Below, in pieces: positions 16,634 to 26,745 of a DNA stretch of 64,000 nt. The position numbers were made by a program, and so were the translations under genes. Every line of letters begins with the position of its first letter. The first letter of the stretch is position 1. The notes below the pieces were generated by a model. That model was not told the origin of the DNA and searched no databases. It was given only the letters and a program-made list of their open reading frames with translations. Source of the stretch: Chloroflexota bacterium (lineage in GTDB: Bacteria; Chloroflexota; Chloroflexia; Chloroflexales; Herpetosiphonaceae); NCBI GenBank assembly GCA_020161265.1, contig JAIUOC010000004.1, forward strand, positions 461,890 through 525,889, written 5' to 3'.

Positions 16634-19600
16634 ATGCTCCAATCCCCTGATCAAGGGCGAGCCTTGCATATGCAGGTTCGTCGTCGTGCATTGGTGCTTA
16701 ATTTGGCACTATTGTTGGCATTATTTGTTGTTCCGCTTCAACCAACAGCCGCACGCATTGCAGCACCACAGCTTCCTGAAGCCCGTTCTGCGAGTGCTCC
16801 AAGCGCTGCTTGTACGGTTACCACCACCAGCGATGCTGCTTCGCCACCAGTTGGCTCATTACGCGCTGCTGTGGCTAATACAGCGTGTTCGCCGATCGTG
16901 TTCGACCCAAGTTTGGCAGGCCAAACGATCACGTTAACTGCTGGCGAATTGACTGTTGGGCGCTTGGTGGTGATCGATGGAGCCGCTGCGCCTGGCCTGA
17001 AAATCGATGGCAACAACGCCTCACGGATTTTCAATGTCAATGTCACGTCAGCGAATCTTTCAATTTACAACTTGACGTTGCAACGCGGTAAAGCGCCCAA
17101 TTCGGGCATTACCAACGGCGGCGCTGTGCTTAACCAAGGTGGCACGGTCGTTATCAGCAATACGGCTGTACTCTCAAATACCGCTGGAACCAGTGGCAAC
17201 GGTGGGGGCTTGCGCAACCAACGTACCAGCGGGATCGCCGGGGTGCTGAGGGTCTACAATAGTGTGATTCGCGGCAATACTGCGCCAAATAATGGCGGTG
17301 GATTTAGCACCAGCGGCAGTATCACGACCATCATCAACAGCGCTGTACTGAGCAATACCGTCACCAGCACCTCAGGCGGGGTGACCGGCAGTGGTGCATT
17401 GGGCTTGGGTGCAGGCATTCACCACGTTAATATTCAAAATCCTGCGGCCAACCTAACCACAGCAATCACCAATACCACGATTGCTTATAACCGTGGCAAG
17501 GCTGGGGCAGCAATCTACAACGATAATAATGGCATGATCGATGTCTATTACAGCACGATTGCCTACAATGCTGCCTCAAATAGCAGTGGTTCGGCGGTTG
17601 GTGGGGTGGTCAACGGGGTTACTACAGCCGGCCAGCCGGCTTTACGCCTCAGTTTGTATAACACGATTGTTGCCAATAATACCCAACGCGCTGCCAATAC
17701 CACCCTTACCAGCGCCGATCTTGGGGTTGGCACTGGTCAAACAATTACCTCAAATGGTTATAACTTGATCGAAACAGTGCCAAGTGGCGCGGTCTTTGGC
17801 GGTACAACTGCCACCAATATCACTGGCCAAGATCCGGTGTTGGGCGATGTACTGAACAATGGCGGTGGTACGCCAACCGCAGCATTGCTACAAAATAGCC
17901 CCGCCTACAACACTGGCGATCCTGCGCCTATTGCAGCCCCAGCGACCGATCAGCGTGGACCTGGCTTTGCGCGGGTGCGCGAAGGCCGTTTGGATATTGG
18001 CGCATTTGAAGCAACCAACAGCATCCAAACGTCGCCAATTTTGGTGAGCACCAATTTGGATACCAATGATGGGGCTTGTACCACCTTCGATTGTTCGCTG
18101 CGTGAAGCGATCACTTTAGCCAATTCAACTCCGCAAACCGATACGATTCGCTTTAATTTGCTTGGTAGCGGCGTGCGCACCATCTCGCCAACTGCGGCAC
18201 TGCCAGCGATTAGTGCTCCTGTGATTCTCGATGGTTTGAGCCAAGCAGGTGCTGCCTGTAATGCCCCATTGATCGAATTAAATGGTTCGTTGGCGGGAGC
18301 GAGCGTCAATGGCTTAGATGTAACAGGCGGCAGTAGCCTGATTCGCGGCTTGGTGATCAATCGTTTTGCTGGCAACGGCGTGCGTTTGGCAACCCTCGGC
18401 GGCAATACGATCGAATGTAATTTCATCGGCAGCGATGCTTCGGGCACGGTCGATGCTGGCAATAGTTTGTCAGGCGTGCGGGTCGAATCTGCCAATAACT
18501 TAATTGGCGGCAGCGGCGGCTCGAATGTGCGCAACTTAATTTCGGGCAACGATGGTGATGGCATCACGCTGGTAGTCGGCGCAAATGCAAACACCATCCA
18601 AAATAACTATATTGGCACGATGTTGAGTAGCAACGCAGCGCTTGGCAATAGCAAGAGCGGCGTGCGCATCGCCAGCGATAACAATCAAATTGGTGGCACA
18701 TTTGGCACATTGGGCAACGTCATTTCGGGTAACGTTGAACATGGTGTGTTGGTCAATGTGACAGCTGCACCATTGGGTAACCGAATTCAAGGCAACTTTA
18801 TTGGCACGAACATTGGGGCAACCCTCGATGTTGGCAATACCCAGCGTGGGGTCTTTATCGACCGCACCGCCAATACCTTGGTTGGTGGCACGACGGCTGA
18901 GCGCAACGTCATTTCGGGCAACAACAGCGATGGCGTGGCAATTATCGAAGCTGGCGCTACCAACAACAAAATTTCGGGCAACTATATCGGCACCAACAAC
19001 GGTGGTGGCTCAGCCTTGGGCAATAGCTCGGCTGGGGTCTATATTTTCAATGTTGGTGGTAACACGATCGGCGGCACGACCACTGCCGAACGCAACTTGA
19101 TTTCAGCCAATAGCAACGGGATTGTGATTGGCGGCGGCTCGGCGATTGGTAATATCATCAAGGGCAACTACATTGGTACAACCCTGAATGGCAACGGGGC
19201 GTTGGGCAATGTCAGCGATGGCATTAAGCTCGACGGCGCACGTAACACCCAAATCGGTGGCACAACCATCGGCGAGCGCAACGTCATTTCAGGCAATGGC
19301 AATAACGGGATTAATATTTTCACCTCGAGTTCGTCGGGCAATGTGATTCAAGGCAATTACATCGGCACAAACGCCTTTATTCCGCCAGCTAGCCCAACTG
19401 GGGTCGCCAACCAATTCAATGGGGTGCGGGTTGCGGCTGGCACGACCACGACCATCGGCGGATCAGCGCAAGGTGCTGGCAATGTGATTGCCTTTAATGC
19501 CAAAAATGGGGTGCTGATTACCCAAGGCGCGGCGGTTGCCACAACCCAACGGATTCAGCGCAACAGCATTTTCAGCAACAATCGCTTGGGCATCGATCTT

Positions 19601-22036
19601 GGCCCCGACAACAATGCCAACGGCGATGGCGTAACTGCCAACGATGCCAACGATAGCGATACTGGACCAAACAACCTGCTCAACTATCCAATCGTCGAAT
19701 CGACCAGTTCGGGTGGGGGCTTAACTCAAATTATTGGCTCGTATATTGGCGCAAGCAATACGGCCTTGACCCTCGATTTCTATAGCCAAGGCGCGTGTGA
19801 TCCAAGCAACTTTGGCGAAGGTCAAAGCTACATTGGCTCGTTTGCAATCAACACAGGCCCAACCGGAGCAATTTCTTACACCGCCAATTTGACCACGACT
19901 GTGGCACTAGGCCAACGGGTAACCGCAACCGCCGTCGATGGCAGCGGCAACACCTCGGAATTCTCACGCTGTTCATCGGTTGGCAATTTGCCCAGCGTGA
20001 GCGTCAACGATGTAACATTAACCGAAGGTAACAGCGGCATTACCCAATTCAACTTTACCCTGAGCTTGTCGGCAGTTAGCCCCAATCCAGTCGTCGTCGA
20101 TTATGTAACGGCTGATGATACAGCGATTGCGCCCGATGATTACACTGCAGCAAGCACAACCGCCACCATTCCAGCCAATACCCTGAGTATTCCAGTGACG
20201 ATTGAAGTTCATGGCGATACGCAATTTGAACTCAATGAACGTTTCTTTATCAATTTGTTGAGTGCCACCAACGCGGCAATTGGCGATGGCCAAGGCATTG
20301 GCACAATTACCAACGACGATACTGCGCCAACGATCAGCGTGAATGAAGCAAGTGCTAATGAAGGCAGCGGCGCACCAGGCCAAATCAATGTGCCAGTCAC
20401 GCTCTCGAATGCCAGCTATTTGCCAATTAGTGTTGAATTTATCACCACTGATGGCACTGCCAACGAATCCAGCGATTACACTACGATCACTGGCACGCTT
20501 AATTTTGCCCCTGGCGAAACCAGCAAAACGATTGCAATTGCCGTGGTTGGCGATTTGATCGACGAGCCAGACGAAACGATCAACGTGGCCTTGAGCAATG
20601 CCGTCAACACTACGATTAGCAACGATGAAGCAGTTGCCACAATTCTCGACGACGATGCAACACCTGTGATCAATGTGACCAATGGTGAAGCAGCCGAAGG
20701 CAACAGCGGCAGTGTAACCGTAACCCTCAACGTTAGTTTGAGCAACCCTAGCAGTAGCGCAATCACGGTTGATTATCTGACTGTGGGAGGCTCGGCGAGT
20801 GCTGGCAGCGATTTTGCGATCAGCAGTGGTCCATTAAGCTTTGCCGCTGGTGAAACTAGTAAAACCGTCGATGTGTTTATCCAGGGCGATATGGTTGATG
20901 AAAGCGATGAGTCGTTTACGCTTGAATTGAGCAACCCAGTCAATGCAACGGTTGGGAGTGCTGGTACGGTGGTTATTCTCGACGATGATGCTGCTCCAAT
21001 AATCAACTTCGTTGCGCCGCCTATGCAAGAAGGCAATAGTGGCACGCGACCATTGACGGTTAGCTTGATGCTCTCGGCAATCAGCGGCCAAGCAATTAGT
21101 GTCCAATATGCGACCCACGACAATACAGCGCTTGGCGGCAGCGATTACACCACGATCAGCGGCACCTTGACGATTCCGGCAGGCCAGCTAACCCAAAGAT
21201 TTATTGTCAATGTCAATGGCGATCTGATCGATGAAAGCAACGAAACTTTCACGGTGACGCTGAGCAATCCGCAAAATGCTAGCCTGTTGACTGCCGATGC
21301 AGTTGCAACAATCATCGACGACGATGGCGCACCAACGATCAACGCTGAAGCGATTAACGTTACTGAGGGCGATGCCAACAGCGTTAACGCCGTATTCAAC
21401 GTCAGCCTATCCAACCCCAGCGCAACTGCTGTAACCGTGAACTATTCAACTTTAGCTGGCACTGCATTAAGCGGCACTGACTTTACGCCAGCCGCTGGTA
21501 CATTAAGTTTTGCGCCTGGCGAACTCAGCAAAACCGTGACGGTTGTGGTGCTTGGCGATCTGTTAGACGAAGCTGACGAAACATTTACCCTCGTCCTGAG
21601 TAGCGCGACAGGTGGCGCAACGCTTGGCTCAAACGGCACAGCCACGATTGTTGATAACGACCCAACCCCAAGTGCCGCCTTGAGTGGTCTCAACAGCGTG
21701 GTTGAAGGCTCTGGCATCACCACAACCTTACAATTTACCGTGACACTTTCGGCAGCGAGTGGGCGGGCTAGCAGCCTGCAATTTGCCACGGCGGCGGGCA
21801 CGGCCAGCGCTGGTAGTGATTTTGTCGGCCAAAATTTGACCCTCAACTTTGCTGCTGGCGAAACCCAAAAGGTCGTCAGTGTGGCAATTGTTGGCGATCG
21901 GGTGAAGGAGCCAAACGAAAGCTTTAGCGTTACCATCAGCAACCCCAGCAATCTCTCGCTTGGCACAGCGACCATTAGCATCACAATTGTTGATGATGAT
22001 GAATGGCTGGTGTATATGCCGTATGTCGTGAAATAA
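16634..22036 (+). CDS. Giant secreted beta-helix and Calx-beta surface protein, 1800 aa
   Basis: AAGAGG lies 5 nt before the ATG. The chain starts with a signal peptide (hydrophobic stretch about residues 19-36, ending near PTAA). Residues about 60-450 form a first right-handed parallel beta-helix region with polymorphic-outer-membrane-protein-like repeats (TTTSDAASPPVGSLRAAV). Around residue 470 lies a CSLREA-type motif (DCSLREAITLAN). Residues about 560-970 hold NosD-like repeats with the period NVISGN...GNYIGT. From about residue 1121 six Calx-beta domains follow, each with an acidic DDD or NDD end, expected to bind calcium. The protein ends in DDDEWLVYMPYVVK. It is a probable adhesin or surface-layer polysaccharide-binding protein; no enzymatic residues are assigned. 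Confidence 0.88.
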   Translation: MLQSPDQGRALHMQVRRRALVLNLALLLALFVVPLQPTAARIAAPQLPEARSASAPSAACTVTTTSDAASPPVGSLRAAVANTACSPIVFDPSLAGQTITLTAGELTVGRLVVIDGAAAPGLKIDGNNASRIFNVNVTSANLSIYNLTLQRGKAPNSGITNGGAVLNQGGTVVISNTAVLSNTAGTSGNGGGLRNQRTSGIAGVLRVYNSVIRGNTAPNNGGGFSTSGSITTIINSAVLSNTVTSTSGGVTGSGALGLGAGIHHVNIQNPAANLTTAITNTTIAYNRGKAGAAIYNDNNGMIDVYYSTIAYNAASNSSGSAVGGVVNGVTTAGQPALRLSLYNTIVANNTQRAANTTLTSADLGVGTGQTITSNGYNLIETVPSGAVFGGTTATNITGQDPVLGDVLNNGGGTPTAALLQNSPAYNTGDPAPIAAPATDQRGPGFARVREGRLDIGAFEATNSIQTSPILVSTNLDTNDGACTTFDCSLREAITLANSTPQTDTIRFNLLGSGVRTISPTAALPAISAPVILDGLSQAGAACNAPLIELNGSLAGASVNGLDVTGGSSLIRGLVINRFAGNGVRLATLGGNTIECNFIGSDASGTVDAGNSLSGVRVESANNLIGGSGGSNVRNLISGNDGDGITLVVGANANTIQNNYIGTMLSSNAALGNSKSGVRIASDNNQIGGTFGTLGNVISGNVEHGVLVNVTAAPLGNRIQGNFIGTNIGATLDVGNTQRGVFIDRTANTLVGGTTAERNVISGNNSDGVAIIEAGATNNKISGNYIGTNNGGGSALGNSSAGVYIFNVGGNTIGGTTTAERNLISANSNGIVIGGGSAIGNIIKGNYIGTTLNGNGALGNVSDGIKLDGARNTQIGGTTIGERNVISGNGNNGINIFTSSSSGNVIQGNYIGTNAFIPPASPTGVANQFNGVRVAAGTTTTIGGSAQGAGNVIAFNAKNGVLITQGAAVATTQRIQRNSIFSNNRLGIDLGPDNNANGDGVTANDANDSDTGPNNLLNYPIVESTSSGGGLTQIIGSYIGASNTALTLDFYSQGACDPSNFGEGQSYIGSFAINTGPTGAISYTANLTTTVALGQRVTATAVDGSGNTSEFSRCSSVGNLPSVSVNDVTLTEGNSGITQFNFTLSLSAVSPNPVVVDYVTADDTAIAPDDYTAASTTATIPANTLSIPVTIEVHGDTQFELNERFFINLLSATNAAIGDGQGIGTITNDDTAPTISVNEASANEGSGAPGQINVPVTLSNASYLPISVEFITTDGTANESSDYTTITGTLNFAPGETSKTIAIAVVGDLIDEPDETINVALSNAVNTTISNDEAVATILDDDATPVINVTNGEAAEGNSGSVTVTLNVSLSNPSSSAITVDYLTVGGSASAGSDFAISSGPLSFAAGETSKTVDVFIQGDMVDESDESFTLELSNPVNATVGSAGTVVILDDDAAPIINFVAPPMQEGNSGTRPLTVSLMLSAISGQAISVQYATHDNTALGGSDYTTISGTLTIPAGQLTQRFIVNVNGDLIDESNETFTVTLSNPQNASLLTADAVATIIDDDGAPTINAEAINVTEGDANSVNAVFNVSLSNPSATAVTVNYSTLAGTALSGTDFTPAAGTLSFAPGELSKTVTVVVLGDLLDEADETFTLVLSSATGGATLGSNGTATIVDNDPTPSAALSGLNSVVEGSGITTTLQFTVTLSAASGRASSLQFATAAGTASAGSDFVGQNLTLNFAAGETQKVVSVAIVGDRVKEPNESFSVTISNPSNLSLGTATISITIVDDDEWLVYMPYVVK

Positions 22037-22067
22037 GCAGCCTTTGTTCTTTAAGGTTCGCCCAACG

Positions 22068-22124
22068 ACCTCGGTTTGGTATGTGGGTAGCGCTGAAAGC
22101 AAAACCCATTATCAAAACCGAGGT
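22068..22124. terminator. Possible terminator hairpin after the giant gene
   Basis: ACCTCGGTTT (22068-22077) and AAACCGAGGT (22115-22124) are perfect inverse copies, with a further TGGGT/ACCCA pair inside. No strong T-tract follows. Confidence 0.4.
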
Positions 22125-22209
22125 TGTCCTAAACTGAATTATTTCTGCGCTGCTTCGGCCAGCATATACACCGCCCAGTGATGATTTGAGATGGGCTGCA
22201 TTAATAAAG

Positions 22210-22284
22210 TATGGCAGTTTAGGGGCGGAGTTGACTAACGGTATTCAACCAATTCGTCAACTTGTTCGCCGCTAAACTGCCATA
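22210..22284. other. 75-nt near-palindromic hairpin between converging genes
   Basis: TATGGCAGTTTAG (22210-22222) pairs perfectly with CTAAACTGCCATA (22272-22284). Inside, GGCG pairs with CGCC and GTTGAC with GTCAAC. The long stem with an inner loop could be a structured RNA, a bidirectional terminator without T-tract, or a small MITE-like element. Confidence 0.55.
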
Positions 22285-22309
22285 GCAGAGGGATCATAGA
22301 TCAGGGGAA

Positions 22310-24058
22310 TTAGGGTTGTTGAATCATCAACGGTTCGGCTGAGGTTGCTTGGGCATTCGGCGGGAATTCGCCAGTATTACCAGCCCAGTCACGCGCCCGC
22401 GCACGGAAGCCATAGGTACTATTTTCAGCATCAGCAGCATTCACATCAATGATAAAGGTATCTTTCAGTTCAGTCGTTGTAACCAACCAATCGATCCATT
22501 CACCACCGTTGCGTTGCACCTGCACATCGAAACTAGCCACTCCAGTGCTATCATCTTGGCCATTCCAATGCACTTCGTAGCGGCCCTCGCCAAGATCTTT
22601 GACATCGATGATTGTGGCGTTTGGTGCAGTGTTATCGGAGCGCGGCAACCAAGCCATGGCATCGTAACGCACGCTCAAGCCCTCTTCACCAGTCACATCA
22701 TCGAGTCGAATTTCGTTGCCACCCTTGAAGTAGTAAACCCCCAGCGAATACCATTTATTCTGATTGGCCTCTTGATCGACCCGCACTTTGGTATTGCTGC
22801 CGTCGTGGGCAATCACATAGGTGGCATTCTTGGTGGCTGGCTCGCCACACGGCGGAATATAGGCCATCACCTCGTAGAAACCAGGATTGGTGATTGGTGC
22901 TTTCCAAACCCCAAGGTTATCGACTTGGCTTTCGTTGGCGACGCTCTTAGTCCAGCGGTGTGAACCATTGAAACCACAGCGGGCATCGAACCATGTGCCT
23001 TGCATTTCGCGGAAGCTATTATCGCGATTATCGACCAAGATCGAGCCGGCTGGTGGCAAGGCTACTGGCAATGGAGTTGCGGTAACATTCGGCGTTGGAG
23101 TTGCCGCAGGCGTGCCAGCCCCAGGATCATAGCCTTCCCACAAGAAGGTTACTTCCACCCAAGCATTATCCGGAATGCCTAAATCCCAGAACGTACCATC
23201 GGCGATATCAATGCCGTTGGGCAAATTCGGGCGACGACCACGCTCATCACGCCCGCCGTTGTAGCCATCGTAATAGGCTGCTTGAGCTTCGGGCAAGCCG
23301 CGTGGCAAATCTTTCCACGACTGACGATTGGTTGACCAATAGTCATCACGGGTATTCCACGGCCCTACATCCCAAACTGGCACAACCTTGGAGCGACCTT
23401 TGTAGGTGACGCGCACTTGGTATTCATAACCCCGATACGATGAGAGTGCTCGCCATGAAGGCAAAGCCACAAATTGATCGTATGGGCGAATGATATGGCC
23501 GTTAGCCGTCCGATGGCCGACCAAGCCCTCGCGAGTGGCATAAATTCGGTAGGTTGGTGCTTGCGATTCAGCCTGAATCGTCATCCCATCTGACCATTCA
23601 GCAAGCATTGTGACCGAACGAGCACGCGGTGATTCGCCGTTGGCCAACAACCACATGCGATATTGAATCACACTGCTTGGTCGTTCGAGCGCAATTCGAC
23701 CACCACGCGGAGCCTCTTGCCACATCTGCCACGAACCACTGGGATTTTTGCCACGCACATCAAAGCGCACAGCACTCCCAGTCGTCAAGGTTGTATCGGT
23801 ATCAATCACAACCGCAGCAACGACTGCTTCAAATTGATGCTCGGAAGAAAGGTAACTACCTGCTTGAGGATAATCACCAACGAAAGCAGGAGCGGGAGGA
23901 GCGTTGGGAGCGAGGGTGATAGTGCCACTGCCGACCAACCCATCAAAGCTGCCAGCCGTTAAATCATCAACCCAAACTTGCTCTGGACCAGCATTAATCG
24001 TCAATACTGGCATAATCAAGAGGGCAATGGCGACGGCGGCGAGCAAATAACGCCGCAT
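22310..24058 (-). CDS. Secreted protein with golvesin-like and fibronectin-type domains
   Basis: A 582-residue exported protein. AGGAGG lies 9 nt before the ATG at 24056-24058, nine codons inside the longest frame. A signal peptide covers residues 1-22 (LLAAVAIALLIMPVL). The middle part (about 160-330) has no recognised enzyme motif. Residues about 345-475 match the golvesin C-terminal-like domain (GFYEVMAYIPPCG, ATYVIAHDG, WYSLGVYYFKGG, IRLDDVTGEE), which is found in extracellular polysaccharide lyases and amidases. The last 100 residues form a fibronectin-III-like domain (YGFRARARDWAGNTGEFP). A strong promoter lies about 130 nt upstream. Likely extracellular binding protein; enzymatic role not seen. 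Confidence 0.78.
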   Translation of the reverse strand: MRRYLLAAVAIALLIMPVLTINAGPEQVWVDDLTAGSFDGLVGSGTITLAPNAPPAPAFVGDYPQAGSYLSSEHQFEAVVAAVVIDTDTTLTTGSAVRFDVRGKNPSGSWQMWQEAPRGGRIALERPSSVIQYRMWLLANGESPRARSVTMLAEWSDGMTIQAESQAPTYRIYATREGLVGHRTANGHIIRPYDQFVALPSWRALSSYRGYEYQVRVTYKGRSKVVPVWDVGPWNTRDDYWSTNRQSWKDLPRGLPEAQAAYYDGYNGGRDERGRRPNLPNGIDIADGTFWDLGIPDNAWVEVTFLWEGYDPGAGTPAATPTPNVTATPLPVALPPAGSILVDNRDNSFREMQGTWFDARCGFNGSHRWTKSVANESQVDNLGVWKAPITNPGFYEVMAYIPPCGEPATKNATYVIAHDGSNTKVRVDQEANQNKWYSLGVYYFKGGNEIRLDDVTGEEGLSVRYDAMAWLPRSDNTAPNATIIDVKDLGEGRYEVHWNGQDDSTGVASFDVQVQRNGGEWIDWLVTTTELKDTFIIDVNAADAENSTYGFRARARDWAGNTGEFPPNAQATSAEPLMIQQP

Positions 24059-24187
24059 AATCGACAACCTCCTACAAGTGTGCATTCAGCCCACGAACCA
24101 CAGCAAGGCAATACATGGCCATCAACAACAGGTGTTCAGCGTTCATGGCAACAAACATCTCAACAGGGAGATGGGGCTTGGAGGCCA

Positions 24188-24216
24188 ATCATAGCGGGTT
24201 GATACCTTAAAGTCAA
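24188..24216 (-). promoter_or_regulatory. Strong promoter of the golvesin-domain protein gene
   Basis: On the minus strand TTGACT (24216-24211), 17-nt spacer, TATGAT (24193-24188). The 5' leader would be about 120 nt long. The gap 24059-24392 (334 nt) holds this promoter; nothing else is seen in it. Confidence 0.75.
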
Positions 24217-24392
24217 TAATAATTTTCAGCTAATTATCAGGTTTTTGTCAGTTTGGGCTATTTTGGGGCCACATATATGCCAGATTTAGCCTTACATTGG
24301 TGCTTTTTGGTCAAAACTCGGAGTTACTGTACTACTACGGCTAACTTAAGGAAATATTCAAGTCCCTGCGGATGCTGTGATTCTATTAAAAG

Positions 24393-25016
24393 CTAGCAGC
24401 TTGCGGGTCGGGTGTAGCCGCGATTGAGCCAGTTGATGATCGTGCCGCTTTGGTAGAGTTCGAGGCACGAAAGGCTGCCAAGGTCGAATTTCCATTGCCA
24501 ATAAAGCTTAAGCGGAGTTTGAAATAATTGGCAGCACAACACTTGTAGGCTGGTGGCATGAGCAACCAACAGGACACAGTGTCCAGCGTAGTTGGTAATC
24601 AGGTCGTTGGTGGCGGCTTGGACGCGCTCAGCTACAGCAAGCAGGGTTTCGCCTTGGGGCGCGGGAATATATAGGGGATCATTCCAATGAGCGCGGGCTT
24701 GCTCAGGAGCTTGATCTAAAACTTGGCGATAGGTCAGGCCTTCCCATGCGCCATGGTCAATTTCGCGCCAGCGTGGGTCGCTGATCGCTTGATGTTGCGG
24801 TAGCGCACGCGCCAGCGTTTCGGCTGTACGACGTGCGCCACTGTGAAGCACAATCTCTGGGGTTTCTGCGCTGAGCCACTGCCCAAGCTGGCTCGCTTGA
24901 GCTTGGCCGCGTGGGCTTAGCCCTTCATCAGCACGACCTTGGTAGCGTCCCGCTTCGTTCCAGGCGGTCGCACCATGGCGGGCTAGCAGCAAACGCAGGC
25001 CACGTGGATCAGGCAT
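24393..25016 (-). CDS. Histidine phosphatase family protein (phosphoglycerate mutase-like)
   Basis: A 207-residue member of the histidine phosphatase superfamily. The catalytic RHG motif is in LARHGATAWNEAGRYQGR near the N-terminus (about residues 14-16). The second Arg and catalytic acid lie in SGARRTAETLARAL and REIDHGAWEGLTY. The second His is in LLVAHATSLQ. The order and length fit CobC/alpha-ribazole phosphatase or small phosphoglycerate mutase-like enzymes; the substrate is not decided. The ATG at 25016 follows the stop of the aminotransferase by 2 nt, so the two are translationally coupled. The longer frame from 25061 would overlap that gene needlessly. Confidence 0.88.
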   Translation of the reverse strand: MPDPRGLRLLLARHGATAWNEAGRYQGRADEGLSPRGQAQASQLGQWLSAETPEIVLHSGARRTAETLARALPQHQAISDPRWREIDHGAWEGLTYRQVLDQAPEQARAHWNDPLYIPAPQGETLLAVAERVQAATNDLITNYAGHCVLLVAHATSLQVLCCQLFQTPLKLYWQWKFDLGSLSCLELYQSGTIINWLNRGYTRPASC

Positions 25017-25018
25017 CG

Positions 25019-26341
25019 TTACTTGACGCGCTCCAAAATTGCCCGCATGCGTGGGATGCATTGCTCAACGTCGGCGATTGAAACCGCACCAACCGAGAGC
25101 CGCATCCAGCCCGTTTCTTGGCGCAGGCCGAAAGCTTGGAATGGCACTAAGGCCACGCCTGCTTGCTCCAGCAAGATGTCGCCAATTTGGGCGTTACTGG
25201 TAATTTGCACACCATCGAGGCTCTTGCCAACCAAATCGAATTGGGTGGAAAGATAAATCGCCCCTTGCGGTGCAATTGCATCAACTGGCAAGCCAGCGGC
25301 CTTCATTTCCTGCACGGCGTTGTAGATCAAATTCAAGCGGGCGCGAACTTCGTTATGCATATGCGCATAAAAATCGTCGAGCACATCGATTGAATTCAAA
25401 ATATGTGCGGTGGCTTCTTGCTCTGGGTGCGGTGCCCACGCGCCAACGTGATTCAAAAAGGCCTTGATGCGATCGGTGATGTGCGGTGGAGCCACAACCC
25501 AGCCAACCCGCAAGCCAGTTGCCGACCACGATTTTGAGATGCCATCAATGAAAATCGTGTAGGCCGACATTTCGGGCATCACTTCGACAGGCGTAACGTG
25601 GCGAATATCACCAAGCTGCAATTCCCAATAAATTTGGTCGTAAACCAAATAGAGCAAGCGCAAACCAAGCTCTTTGCGGCGATTATTTTCATTGACAATC
25701 AACTCGCTGATCTTGCGCAATTCCTCAGGCGAGATCATCGTGCCTGCTGGGTTGAGCGGCGAGTTAATCGAGATCAACCGTGCTTCTTGGATGAATGGCG
25801 CAAGCAGTTCGGCGGTGGGCAAGAAGCCATCTTCGGGGCGAGTTGGCACTTCAATCGCTTTTGAGCCACAGAGATAGGCATAGTGGTTGTTGTTCCACGA
25901 TGGCACTGGATAAACCACCGTTTCGCCTGGATCGATCAATACGCCATAGGCTGCATAGAGACCTGGCCGTGCGCCCGAAATAATTTGGATGCTTTCCAAG
26001 GGATAGCGCAACCCCAAACGGCGTTCGTAGTGGTCGAGCACAGCTTTGCGCAAGGCCATCACACCTTCGGCAGGTGGGTAATTGGTGCGACCAGCGCTAT
26101 ATGATTCAATCGCTGCATCGCGCAACGCTTCAGGAATTGGGAATTGGGAAGGCGCAAAATCACCGACGGTGAAATTACAGACTGTGCGGCCTTGGGCTTG
26201 CAACGTGCGGACATTACCAGCGATTCGCAAAATTTCAGAACCAACCATGCCACGCGCCATTGCGGAGATCGATTGGCTGCTCAGTTCGGGTGATTTTGGC
26301 TCGAAATAGTGAGCGGCATCAACCGTTTCAATCAGTGTCAT
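25019..26341 (-). CDS. PLP-dependent aminotransferase, class I/II
   Basis: A 440-residue fold-type I aminotransferase. The PLP lysine is Lys270 in DGISKSWSATGLRVGW. Upstream come the NSPLNPAGTM motif (cofactor Asn), YDQIYWEL (Asp/Tyr contacts) and, late in the chain, MRLSVGAVS with the carboxylate-binding Arg. GAGGAG lies 7 nt before the ATG at 26341; the frame from 26419 has no such site. It is followed by the histidine phosphatase gene with a 2-nt gap. The substrate amino acid cannot be told; aspartate or aromatic specificity is common in this group. Cytoplasmic. Confidence 0.9.
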   Translation of the reverse strand: MTLIETVDAAHYFEPKSPELSSQSISAMARGMVGSEILRIAGNVRTLQAQGRTVCNFTVGDFAPSQFPIPEALRDAAIESYSAGRTNYPPAEGVMALRKAVLDHYERRLGLRYPLESIQIISGARPGLYAAYGVLIDPGETVVYPVPSWNNNHYAYLCGSKAIEVPTRPEDGFLPTAELLAPFIQEARLISINSPLNPAGTMISPEELRKISELIVNENNRRKELGLRLLYLVYDQIYWELQLGDIRHVTPVEVMPEMSAYTIFIDGISKSWSATGLRVGWVVAPPHITDRIKAFLNHVGAWAPHPEQEATAHILNSIDVLDDFYAHMHNEVRARLNLIYNAVQEMKAAGLPVDAIAPQGAIYLSTQFDLVGKSLDGVQITSNAQIGDILLEQAGVALVPFQAFGLRQETGWMRLSVGAVSIADVEQCIPRMRAILERVK

Positions 26342-26463
26342 TGCTACACTCCTCGGTGTTTGTGAGGAACAGTTTGGCTTGCGGGACGATTTCGCGTCCC
26401 TAAGTATAGCAGATGTCATCAGTCAAGCAGCAGCGACAAGTTTGAGCAATCCTGTAGGACAAA

Positions 26464-26679
26464 TTGATCCACGAAGGACACGAAGGGTCACGAAAGGTTG
26501 TAACCGCGAAGAATGCGAAGGTTAAGTTTTTAGCCACGAATTCCACGAATTCCACGAAATATTTATCGCCACAGATTACACAGATTTATGTAATTAGCTT
26601 GCTATGCCCAATACCTGACCCCTAGCCTCTGAACCCTGGCCCCTACTATTTTGCCTTTTGATTTCTGCCTTTTGACTTT
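26464..26679. repeat. Left copy of a ~220-bp direct repeat flanking the NACHT-FGE gene
   Basis: From 26526 to 26679 this copy matches 29666-29819 at a fixed offset of 3140 nt with about four mismatches in 154 bases. The outer part 26464-26525 also matches 29597-29665, with small insertions. It contains the words TCCACGAAGG, CCACGAATTCCACGAA, ACAGATTACACAGATTTATG and CTTTTGATTTCTGCC. It fills most of the 404-nt gap between the aminotransferase and the NACHT gene. Confidence 0.92.
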
Positions 26680-26745
26680 ACATCAATCCTTGCTTCATCT
26701 ACAATCAAACCAGATTCGCCCCACGCTTGAAAGAAGGTTTTGCCT

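Noticed and set aside
17950..18597. Long antisense frame (215 codons) opposite the giant beta-helix gene
   Set aside because: It mirrors the repeats of the sense gene, has no ribosome site and a composition expected from a complement of Gly/Asn/Thr-rich codons.
26464..26679. CRISPR-like short repeats (CACGAAGG words)
   Set aside because: Words are irregular in length and spacing, there are no unique spacers of constant size and no cas genes.
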